A stretch of 64,000 nt of DNA from Vibrio ziniensis (GTDB lineage Bacteria; Pseudomonadota; Gammaproteobacteria; Enterobacterales; Vibrionaceae). Below the pieces are notes generated by a model. The model was not told where the DNA came from. It did no database searches and saw only the letters and a list, made by a program, of their open reading frames with translations. Position 1 is the first letter of the stretch, and every line of letters starts with the position of its first letter. The stretch spans positions 558,001 to 622,000 of the forward strand of contig NZ_CP049331.1 in the NCBI RefSeq assembly GCF_011064285.1. Direction: 5' to 3'. A program made the translations under genes and the position numbers. Positions 1 through 7,151 of the stretch are shown here, one piece after another.

Positions 1-125
1 GTCTTATGGCTATAACTGCAAACAAGTTGAGCAAAAGTAGGGTGTAGCTCTGAGGTTCGACTCAAAAGCACCGCCTGTTTTGGTCCAAATGTTTCATAGC
101 CAATGTGGTTGATCAGTAACTGCAT
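1..125 (-). CDS. Glycoside hydrolase family 9 protein, N-terminal fragment (cut by window edge)
   Basis: The first 41 codons are visible. They begin MQLLINHIGYETFGPKQAVL, which is the N-terminal Ig-like strand seen in GH9 enzymes (the NxxGYxxxGPKxAVL pattern). The ATG at 125 has GGAG nine bases upstream. It lies directly downstream of the chitooligosaccharide ABC genes on the same strand, where vibrios carry a GH9 protein once called endoglucanase-related; relatives are known to act as exo-beta-glucosaminidases. A cytoplasmic role on imported chitin disaccharide is inferred: no signal peptide is seen. The catalytic domain is outside the window. Confidence 0.75.
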   Translation of the reverse strand, partial: MQLLINHIGYETFGPKQAVLLSRTSELHPTFAQLVCSYSHK

Positions 126-150
126 TTAGGTCTCCAGTTGCCTTTCTTGA

Positions 151-174
151 CTAGCACTGCCAAGGCAGTGCTAG
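151..174 (-). other. Perfect inverted repeat between the ABC ATPase gene and the GH9 gene
   Basis: An 11-bp stem (CTAGCACTGCC) closes on two bases. On the minus transcript it is not followed by a clear U-run, so it looks more like an mRNA-stability or partial-termination hairpin inside the operon than a full terminator. It starts 26 bases upstream of the GH9 start codon. Confidence 0.6.
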
Positions 175-252
175 CTTTCTTAATACATCAGGTTTACCCA
201 AGACGAAGGCAAATCTATAAGTTATTGTTAATATTTAGTTTTCGTATGGGTT

Positions 253-1248
253 TTAGTGTTCGTATAAATAACAGCGGACGAAGTGATTCTCTGCCAGTTG
301 CGTCACCGCTGGTAATTGTTCACGGCATTTGCTGGTGGCATGGGTACAGCGTCCAGCAAACGGGCAGCCCACAGAGGCTGGAGTCCACAATGGGATCTCA
401 CCTTTGTTGCCTTTTAGCTTTTCGTGGATCGATTTCTTTGGATCCGGAACCGCTGAAACCAGTAGCTGGGTATATGGGTGTTGCGGATCGTGAATGATCT
501 GCTCGGTATCACCCCATTCCACCATGTGACCGACATACATAACGGCGAGATCTTCTGCGATGTAGCGAGCGGTTGCGATGTCGTGCGTGATATAGAGAAG
601 AGACATTTTTTTCTCAAATTTCATCTCTTCCATCAGATTTAACACGCCAGCACGAATCGAAACGTCGAGCATCGAAGTCGGTTCATCAGCGAGCACCACT
701 TCAGCACCCACAGCGATGTTGCGAGCTAAGTTGACACGCTGACGCTGACCACCAGAAAGCTGGTGCGGATATTTTTCTGCTGTCTCTTTAGGTGGAATTA
801 AACCAACCTGTTCCAGCAAGTCATACACGCGTTCTTGAAGCTCTTTCTTATTGCCAGGCTTCACTTTTTTATGGATTAAAAGTGGGCGGGCAATATGGTG
901 AAAAATGGTGTGCGTTGGGTTAAGTGAACCAAATGGATCTTGCCAAACCATTTGGATTCCCTCGCGGTAATGCATCAGATCAGAACGAGATTTGATCTCT
1001 TGAATATCACGACCTTTGTACTCAATGTTGCCTGAAGTTGGTGCGTACATTTTTGCGATCATTTTGGCTGTAGTGGATTTGCCAGAGCCTGATTCACCGA
1101 CCACTGAAAGCCCGCGACTTTTATACATTTTGAATGACACGTCGTTGATAGCGCGCATCATTGGTTGTTTCAGCGTATTGCTGTTGATCGGGAAGTCTTT
1201 GACCAGATTCTTCCCTTCAATTAATAGATTTTCATTTTGGATATTCAT
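253..1248 (-). CDS. ABC transporter ATP-binding protein of chitooligosaccharide (Opp/Dpp-type) importer, OppF-like
   Basis: Couples ATP hydrolysis to import of a substrate delivered by the binding protein encoded upstream. Walker A GESGSGKST, signature LSGGQRQR and Walker B VVLADEPTSMLD are all present. The C-terminus carries the oligopeptide-type tail with cysteines (VGCPFAGRCTHA). It is the second ATPase of the operon. A GTG at 1260 is in frame, but the ATG at 1248 has GGAG seven bases upstream and gives MNIQNENLL, so 1248 is preferred. By position next to the SBP and chiS the substrate is chitobiose or short chitooligosaccharides rather than peptides; that is inference from Vibrio synteny. 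Confidence 0.88.
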   Translation of the reverse strand: MNIQNENLLIEGKNLVKDFPINSNTLKQPMMRAINDVSFKMYKSRGLSVVGESGSGKSTTAKMIAKMYAPTSGNIEYKGRDIQEIKSRSDLMHYREGIQMVWQDPFGSLNPTHTIFHHIARPLLIHKKVKPGNKKELQERVYDLLEQVGLIPPKETAEKYPHQLSGGQRQRVNLARNIAVGAEVVLADEPTSMLDVSIRAGVLNLMEEMKFEKKMSLLYITHDIATARYIAEDLAVMYVGHMVEWGDTEQIIHDPQHPYTQLLVSAVPDPKKSIHEKLKGNKGEIPLWTPASVGCPFAGRCTHATSKCREQLPAVTQLAENHFVRCYLYEH

Positions 1249-1299
1249 ATTTTTCTCCACCCCTAACTTTGCGAATAGCTTGACCGTAACCCACTCAAA

Positions 1300-2283
1300 C
1301 TAGAGCTTTACCTGTGCAATCGGCTCACCGTAAAGGTGGCAATTTGAATAACGTCCCGGCTCAATTTGACGAAGTAGAGTCGACACTTTGGTACAGGTTT
1401 CATGGACACGATCACAACGCGCTTGGAAACGGCAGCCCTGTGGGATTTCCAGTAGGTTCAAAGGATTCCCCGGAATACCTGTGAGCTTGGTTTTTGGTCC
1501 TGTTAATGGTGGAAATGAACTACCCAATCCTTTGGTGTAAGGATGGAACGGGCTTTGTAGAATCTCTTTTGAAGGAGCTACTTCAATCAGTTCTCCGGAA
1601 TACATGATGCCAATGCGGTCGGAGAACTCGACCATCAAAGACAAGTCATGGGTAATGAACAAAATAGAGAAGCCGAACTCTTCTTTTAACGCATAGATCT
1701 TTTGCAGAATCTCACGCTGAACAACCACATCAAGTGCCGTGGTCGGCTCATCCATGATGATCATCTTCGGGTTAAGCGCTAGCGCAATCGCGATCACTAA
1801 GCGTTGACGCATACCTCCAGAAAACTGGTGTGGGTAGTCATTTAAGCGGCTAGGGTGAATGTCTACGATTTCCAACAGACCTTCAGCGCGGCGTTTTGCC
1901 TGCTCTCGAGTCAAATTGGTATGGCGCATAATCACATCACAGAACTGCTCTTCCATACGCAATACAGGGTTAAGTGCGTTCATGGCGCTTTGGAATACCA
2001 TCGACATCTGGCTCCAGCGGAATGACTGCATTTTGTCATCGCTGTACTGAAGGATGTCTTCGCCATTGAAAATCACTTCACCACCGGTAATAAACGCTGG
2101 CGGCTTGTGTAGACGCATTAGCGAGAAGGCAACGGTTGATTTACCACAACCTGATTCACCTGCTAGGCCAAAGACTTCTCCCGGTGCAATATCAAAGCTG
2201 ACGTTGTTACAGGCACGTACATCACCAGCGTCAGTAATGTAGTCCACGCATAAGTTGCGGATTGAGATAAGTGGTGCTGTCAT
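1300..2283 (-). CDS. ABC transporter ATP-binding protein of chitooligosaccharide importer, OppD-like
   Basis: First of the two nucleotide-binding subunits. Walker A GESGCGKST, signature FSGGMRQR, Walker B MIIMDEPTTALD and the C-terminal oligopeptide ABC extension (GCRFQARCDRV) are visible. An in-frame ATG lies at 2310, but the ATG at 2283 (MTAPLIS) has GGAG nine bases upstream and starts just after the stop of the permease gene, so coupled translation is likely. About 50 bases separate it from the next ATPase gene. Together with that gene it should form the heterodimeric motor on the cytoplasmic face. Confidence 0.88.
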   Translation of the reverse strand: MTAPLISIRNLCVDYITDAGDVRACNNVSFDIAPGEVFGLAGESGCGKSTVAFSLMRLHKPPAFITGGEVIFNGEDILQYSDDKMQSFRWSQMSMVFQSAMNALNPVLRMEEQFCDVIMRHTNLTREQAKRRAEGLLEIVDIHPSRLNDYPHQFSGGMRQRLVIAIALALNPKMIIMDEPTTALDVVVQREILQKIYALKEEFGFSILFITHDLSLMVEFSDRIGIMYSGELIEVAPSKEILQSPFHPYTKGLGSSFPPLTGPKTKLTGIPGNPLNLLEIPQGCRFQARCDRVHETCTKVSTLLRQIEPGRYSNCHLYGEPIAQVKL

Positions 2284-2284
2284 G

Positions 2285-3310
2285 TTATTTGTCTCCGCTC
2301 CAAAGTGCATTTTGTGGTGGCAAGTTAGGCTCGCGCGCTGATTTGTCTTGCTGAGCGAGTTTCTTCCAACGTTTCATCCCTTTGTGAGAACGCAATTGTG
2401 GGTTTGCGATTTCGTCCACTGCGAAGTTAAGCAGTGCCAGACCAGTTACTAGCAGAGTCAGTGATAGACACGGAGCTAGTAGTTCCCACCATGCGCCAAC
2501 CAGCATAGATGAAGAGGTTTGTACGTTGTAAAGCATGATGCCCCAGCTGATGGTGTTCGGATCACCTAAACCTAGAAAGGAAATAGTGGCTTCCATCATT
2601 ACTGCGTACATTACCGAACCGATGAAGCTTGCGCCGACAATCGAAATAAGGTTTGGAAGAATCTCAACGAAAATAATGCGCCATGAACTCTCACCTAATA
2701 CTTCAGCGGCTTTGACGAACTCTTTTTCACGCAGTGCTAGCGTCTGAGCTCGTACCACACGAGCACCCCATGCCCAGGAGGTACACCCTATGATGAGGGA
2801 TATGGTTAGAGGGCCGGCTTCTCCTATGAAGGCTGCAACTACGAACAGCAGTGGATATTGAGGAATAACCAGCATGATGTTCATTGCTGCTGTTAAAAAG
2901 TCATCAACCTTGCCACCGAAGTAACCAGCGGAAACGCCAATGATGGTCGCCAGAAAACAAACTGTGATACCCGCACCGAAGCCGACTGCTAGTGATACGC
3001 GAGCACCGTAAGCGACCTGCGCCCATACGTCACGGCCCATACGAGTTGTACCAAGGGTATGATCAGCTTTTTTCGACATCGCCAATGTTCTTCTGTCGGT
3101 TGCGAAGTTTTCAGCAACCCAACCATGGGGATCGCTTTTCGCCGCTTTCACTACAAACGAAGGGTATTCATGTGGGTTACCTGTACGTTTGTCGGGGGCA
3201 TGTTTTGTAATCAAAGGTGCTGCAATTGCGATAAATAAGAACATCGACAGTATGGCAACGCCAATCATGGCTACTCGGTTACCCGATAGAAGTTTCCAAA
3301 GTGCTTTCAT
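2285..3310 (-). CDS. ABC transporter permease, DppC/OppC-like, chitooligosaccharide importer
   Basis: A 341-residue inner-membrane permease with an N-terminal membrane segment (VAMIGVAILSMFLFIAIAAP), a periplasmic stretch and the BPD_transp_1 core. The EAA-type loop is near AAEVLGESSWRIIFVEILPN. The start codon follows GGGAGG placed within the end of the upstream permease gene (two-base gap), showing tight coupling. The charged C-terminal tail (KGMKRWKKLAQQDKSA) is a little longer than in enteric DppC. Partner of the DppB-like permease just upstream. Confidence 0.87.
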   Translation of the reverse strand: MKALWKLLSGNRVAMIGVAILSMFLFIAIAAPLITKHAPDKRTGNPHEYPSFVVKAAKSDPHGWVAENFATDRRTLAMSKKADHTLGTTRMGRDVWAQVAYGARVSLAVGFGAGITVCFLATIIGVSAGYFGGKVDDFLTAAMNIMLVIPQYPLLFVVAAFIGEAGPLTISLIIGCTSWAWGARVVRAQTLALREKEFVKAAEVLGESSWRIIFVEILPNLISIVGASFIGSVMYAVMMEATISFLGLGDPNTISWGIMLYNVQTSSSMLVGAWWELLAPCLSLTLLVTGLALLNFAVDEIANPQLRSHKGMKRWKKLAQQDKSAREPNLPPQNALWSGDK

Positions 3311-3312
3311 GA

Positions 3313-4299
3313 TTATTTACCTCCCTTACGTAGACGAGGGTCGAGTACGACATAAAGCATGTCTGCGAGCAGGTTAAAGAACAGCATAAACAGAGTCATG
3401 ATAAGAAGTTGACCTTGCAGAACTTGGTAGTCACGGGCAGTAATGGCGTTAAATAGCACAGTGCCAAGACCTGGGTAGTTGAAAATGATTTCGATGATGA
3501 GCTGACCACCAATCGCCATGCCTAATGACATAGAAAGCGCTGTTACACTCGGTAGCAATGCGTTACGCGCGGCATAGTTGAAAACAACACGGTTTTCGCT
3601 CAGACCTTTGCCTTTAGCCATCGTGATGTAGTCTTCAGCCAGTAAGTTGATCATGTTGTTACGCATGTTGACCAAGAAGCCGCCGATTTGAACGATAGAC
3701 GCACAGACAAGAGGCAGTATGGCGTGATAGCCCACATCTTTAATAAATGCCCAGCTTGTCCAGTCAGGCATTGTACCTGCTGTGTATGCGTAACCTGTTG
3801 GGAACCACTTCAGACCGATAGCGAAGATGAACATGGCAAGCATTGCGATAACGACTTGTGGCACTGCTTGGATAACCAACATTCCCGGAGTGATAAAAGT
3901 GTCGTAGCGGCTACCACGTTTCCACGCGGCAAAAATACCGAGAATAGAACCTATTGAGAAAGAGATAATGACGGCAGTACCGGCTAGAAAAAGTGACCAG
4001 CCAAATGCACTACCTAAAAGATCATTAACGCTCAAAGGGTAGAACTTAATTGAAGTACCTAGCTCCCAGCTAAAGATACTCTTCATATAAGTGATGTATT
4101 GTACGTACCAAGGACCATCTACGAAGCCAAGTAATTGTTTCATAGCTTCGATACGCTCTGGTGTTACTTGCGTGGTTGCGTTAGCAAACATCATGGTAAC
4201 TGGGTCACCAGGCATTGCTCGCGGGATAATGAAATTGATGGTGGCTGCGACAAGCAGCGCTGCAAAATAAAATGACAAACGTCTTAAAAAATAACCCAT
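3313..4299 (-). CDS. ABC transporter permease, DppB/OppB-like, chitooligosaccharide importer
   Basis: A 328-residue permease. The first membrane helix is followed by the family motif NFIIPRAMPGDPV, and the core contains the EAA loop (MAKGKGLSENRVVFNYAARNALLP). The length fits DppB/OppB-type permeases. AAGGTG lies upstream of the ATG. It follows the solute-binding protein gene after 145 bases containing a strong hairpin, a common way of keeping binding protein more abundant than membrane subunits. Confidence 0.88.
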   Translation of the reverse strand: MGYFLRRLSFYFAALLVAATINFIIPRAMPGDPVTMMFANATTQVTPERIEAMKQLLGFVDGPWYVQYITYMKSIFSWELGTSIKFYPLSVNDLLGSAFGWSLFLAGTAVIISFSIGSILGIFAAWKRGSRYDTFITPGMLVIQAVPQVVIAMLAMFIFAIGLKWFPTGYAYTAGTMPDWTSWAFIKDVGYHAILPLVCASIVQIGGFLVNMRNNMINLLAEDYITMAKGKGLSENRVVFNYAARNALLPSVTALSMSLGMAIGGQLIIEIIFNYPGLGTVLFNAITARDYQVLQGQLLIMTLFMLFFNLLADMLYVVLDPRLRKGGK

Positions 4300-4410
4300 A
4301 ACTTACACCTTACTCACCCAGTGTGTTTCTGATTGCTAGCGAAATTTAGAGCGAGAAATCCCCTAACGCAGAGCGTCATAAATTGTTTAAATAGTGGGGA
4401 TTTTTAATAG

Positions 4411-4431
4411 GCGGCGTACGAGGTACGCCGC
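4411..4431 (-). other. GC-rich intercistronic hairpin between binding-protein and permease genes
   Basis: A perfect 9-bp stem GCGGCGTAC / GTACGCCGC with a 3-base loop lies 13 bases after the binding-protein stop codon on the minus transcript. No U-tract follows. It probably protects the 3' end of the binding-protein message or attenuates read-through into the permease genes; this is inferred from position. Confidence 0.7.
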
Positions 4432-4444
4432 AAAGAATGAACGT

Positions 4445-6115
4445 TTACTTAACTGGTTTTAAGTCCAGTACGTGTAGTAGACGCTCTGGGATACCAGCCC
4501 ATACGCTTGGACGACCTTTCGGGTTGTCTTCGCTCCACCAACCAGTGAATCGAGTGGTGTTGTATTGGTACATCCAAGCTCCTGACAATACAGGGATAGT
4601 AACTTGGTTTTCAGCGATGATTTTCTGAATACCGTGAGCAATTTGTACCTGCTCGTTCTTATCCGCTGTTTTATAGAAGCTATCTAGTAGACCGTCTAGC
4701 TTATCGTTTTTGTAGAAGTGCATTGCGAAGCGAGGCATACCTTCACCACCTTGAAGTGCTGAGTTATATGCACTGTTCCAGTATAGGTAAGGGTCAGCAC
4801 CGTGGAAGTAGTTTGTGTATGCTACATCGTAAGTACCTTTCAGCATTGCTTCGTTGTAAACCGCAAACTCAGGAGTACGTGCTTTCGCTTTGATACCCAC
4901 TTCAGTTAATTGCTCAACTGCAAGTTGCACAGTGTTGTTGAAGTCAGTCCAACCGTTTGGAGACTGAATTAACAACTCAAAAGATTTACCAGATGGTGTA
5001 TCTACAAAGCCGTCACCGTTTACATCTTTGAAGCCTGCTTTAGCAAGAAGTGCTTTCGCGCCTTTAGCATCGTATGTGTTAAAGCCTTTGTACTTGTTAT
5101 GAACGGTTTCATCAGACCAAGCTTCAAATGCGTAACCTAAGCCCGATGCGAAGTCGTTCACTGTACCGCCACCGTAGAACGCGATGTCGATAATCGTTTG
5201 ACGGTCAATCGCCATAGAGAATGCGCGACGGAAATCAACGTTAGTTAATGCTTCATTCTTCGCTGCATCAGGATTTTTGAAGTTAACCACGAATGCTTGA
5301 GTACCCGATGCTGGATACCAGTAGTGGTGGTTAGGACTTGCTGCTGCATAAGTACGATCAATGTCAGGAATGAAAGATGAAGTCCAATCCAGCTCAGAAT
5401 TGACGACTTTGCCTAGTAGTTGGTCGTTGTTTGCGATTTGTGGAACACGTAAACAATCAACTTCTAGATTTGCCGCATCCCAGTAGTTCGGGTTGCGACA
5501 CTGAACATAAAGTTGCGGAGTGAAGGTATCGATTTCAGTGAATGGACCTGTACCAACAGGGTTTTCATTGGTGAAGGTTGTTGGCTCTTTGACATCTTTC
5601 CAGATGTGTTCAGCTACGATCGGTACAAGCGAAATTTCGTATGGTACGTTGGAGTTCGCTTCAGTCAGTTGGAAGCGTACGGTGTATTCATTTACTTTTT
5701 CTACACTCTTAACCCATTTGTTGATACCACGTTGGTCAAGCTCAGGTTTGTTTTTTAGTAGCTTATAAGAATAGATGATGTCATCAGCAGTAAACGCTTC
5801 GCCATCAGACCATTTCACGCCTTTACGAACATTAAATGTAACGCTCATTAAGTCGTCTGCCATTTTGTAGCTTTCAGCAAGACGCATCACCGGAGTGTTG
5901 CCTTTCATCTCGTTGAAAACAACTAATGGTTCATAGATAAAGTCAGTTGTCGTACGTAGGTTTGTTGCTAAGTATGGGTTGAAGTTACGAACCATAGTTG
6001 GGTAAAAATCAGGCACTATGGTTAGCTCACTGCGTGCTAATGCAGGAGCTGAGACGCTAATTGCTCCAGCGATAACGGCTGTTGCGAGTGCTGTCTTTTT
6101 AATATTGGCAAGCAT
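4445..6115 (-). CDS. cbp: Periplasmic chitooligosaccharide-binding protein (SBP family 5)
   Basis: A 556-residue solute-binding protein with a Sec signal peptide (MLANIKKTALATAVIAGAISVSAPALA, cleavage after ALA), then the family-5 fold (SYKLLKNKPEL, NPVGTGPF, FRRAFSMAIDRQTI). Length and position match the Vibrio chitin oligosaccharide-binding protein CBP, which delivers (GlcNAc)2 to the ABC importer and, in V. cholerae, also holds the sensor ChiS inactive when unliganded. AAGGAA lies seven bases before the ATG. It heads the operon after a long control region. The regulatory role is known from V. cholerae; here it is inferred from the conserved pairing with chiS. Confidence 0.88.
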   Translation of the reverse strand: MLANIKKTALATAVIAGAISVSAPALARSELTIVPDFYPTMVRNFNPYLATNLRTTTDFIYEPLVVFNEMKGNTPVMRLAESYKMADDLMSVTFNVRKGVKWSDGEAFTADDIIYSYKLLKNKPELDQRGINKWVKSVEKVNEYTVRFQLTEANSNVPYEISLVPIVAEHIWKDVKEPTTFTNENPVGTGPFTEIDTFTPQLYVQCRNPNYWDAANLEVDCLRVPQIANNDQLLGKVVNSELDWTSSFIPDIDRTYAAASPNHHYWYPASGTQAFVVNFKNPDAAKNEALTNVDFRRAFSMAIDRQTIIDIAFYGGGTVNDFASGLGYAFEAWSDETVHNKYKGFNTYDAKGAKALLAKAGFKDVNGDGFVDTPSGKSFELLIQSPNGWTDFNNTVQLAVEQLTEVGIKAKARTPEFAVYNEAMLKGTYDVAYTNYFHGADPYLYWNSAYNSALQGGEGMPRFAMHFYKNDKLDGLLDSFYKTADKNEQVQIAHGIQKIIAENQVTIPVLSGAWMYQYNTTRFTGWWSEDNPKGRPSVWAGIPERLLHVLDLKPVK

Positions 6116-6193
6116 AGCTGTTCCTTACTGTTTGCTTCATTTCACGAATGGATATGAATGTCATCATTGGATGAACAATGTCCAAAGGATTAC

Positions 6194-6236
6194 CTCATAT
6201 TGAGTTCCACCAGCGGAGGAGCTTGGTGGATATGAG
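6194..6236 (-). other. Two-tier hairpin in the putative 5' leader of the binding-protein gene
   Basis: TCCACCA pairs with TGGTGGA around an 11-base loop, and the outer CTCATA pairs with TATGAG with a small bulge. It is 80-120 bases upstream of the cbp start codon on the minus strand. It may be a leader structure if transcription starts upstream of it; no start site was identified. Confidence 0.45.
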
Positions 6237-6308
6237 TGGCCTGTAAACCGTTGGCTGAGGTAAGAAAACACTCTGTGCGAGTTTTTGGCAAATTCATTTC
6301 TCGTTAAA

Positions 6309-6378
6309 AACGTCAAAACTGTTCCTATCTCCGTCATTAACGTCAAAACTCTTTCTGTTTGATGCTATTTTGACCGTT
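6309..6378 (-). promoter_or_regulatory. Three spaced copies of an AACGTCAAAACT-like motif upstream of the chitobiose operon
   Basis: Direct copies of AACGTCAAAACT lie at 6309-6320 and 6339-6350, exactly 30 bases apart. A third, inverted copy (TTTTGACCGTT, the complement of AACGGTCAAAA) lies at 6368-6378. Spacing near three helical turns suggests a regulator array on one face of the DNA. ChiS is known to bind DNA directly at the chb promoter in V. cholerae; assigning these copies to ChiS is inference. Confidence 0.5.
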
Positions 6379-6870
6379 TATTGTCAGGGGTAAAACCACT
6401 TTATTGTGACGATTTTTACTGGTGAGTTAGTGGTTACTATCGTGTTTTTGCTTGTTTTTTTTAGGTGTTAATTTGTTTTGCTATAAAGTGAGAGGATTAT
6501 CACTAACAATTTTCTCCGTTAATTTGTCTCAGTAAATTAATTCTGGCGAATTGTTGTGATTCATATCCCATAGACAAACAATTTCTTCCTTTTTGCTTAA
6601 TGTTTTGAGTTTTTAGCGCCTCGATATACATCAATTTTATCTAAATAAGCTCTATTTAGAATGGTTAATTCTCTTTGTTAATTAACTTTAATAAAACGAA
6701 TTTCGCAGTGCTTAAATGCTCATATATATACTAGGGGATTTAGGCGATGAGAACGATAAAGGTCTTAATTCAGAACGCTATTGGTATTGTTTGTCACGTA
6801 AATTTGCACTGTAGAAGCGGTTCAACATGTGAGTAGAGGTAGCTGAGAGGTAAAGGTGACCGTCGATTTT

Positions 6871-7044
6871 ATACCATTCTGGAAAAGTTCCTGATCAGTG
6901 AATGGGCGTTGATAAGCAAACCCTTCGAGCCATGGATGGCTCGGCGGAGCTTCAGGGACGAATGAATGCGCGTTTGCGTTTGACGCCTATTCGCTGTTCT
7001 ACCGATGCTCTGTCTGATCATATTTTTATCTAGGATAATGGTAT
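6871..7044 (+). repeat. Palindromic interspersed element, copy 1 (MITE-like)
   Basis: About 174 bases. It begins ATACCATTCTGGAAAA and ends ATAATGGTAT, with inner TGATCA near each end. It contains a long imperfect hairpin (GAATGGGCGT with GACGCCTATTC) and a small GAGCCAT / ATGGCTC stem. By eye it is nearly identical to the reverse complement of 48999-49168. It lies downstream of the chiS terminator, not next to a stop codon. No coding capacity. Confidence 0.85.
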
Positions 7045-7074
7045 TAGTTAGTGGAAAAAAGTAGTGAGTAGCAA

Positions 7075-7098
7075 TAAAAAAGCCCACAGCTGTGGGCT
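7075..7098 (-). terminator. Rho-independent terminator of chiS
   Basis: The perfect palindrome AGCCCACAGCTGTGGGCT is followed on the minus strand by six T residues, 54 bases beyond the chiS stop codon. This is a textbook intrinsic terminator. Confidence 0.9.
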
Positions 7099-7151
7099 AA
7101 AAGGAATTTCATCATTCCAATACAACACTATGAAACGTAAAGAAGAATATT

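Larger units (their letters stand above)
6116..7151. other. 1-kb control region between the chitobiose operon and chiS
   Basis: No gene is supported here. It holds a leader hairpin (6194-6236), three copies of a 12-base motif (6309-6378), an AT-rich stretch (about 6380-6740) with no clear structure, one copy of the ~170-bp palindromic element (6871-7044) and the chiS terminator (7075-7098). Promoter hexamers for the operon could not be assigned with confidence. Confidence 0.6.

Noticed and set aside
138..497. Plus-strand frame of 119 codons at the left edge
   Set aside because: It overlaps the 3' end of the minus-strand ABC ATPase and the operon hairpin, has no recognisable product and no ribosome-binding site.
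253..6115. Reading the ABC operon as an ordinary oligopeptide (Opp/Dpp) importer
   Set aside because: The protein families alone would allow it, but the GH9 gene downstream and chiS upstream match the Vibrio chitooligosaccharide importer.
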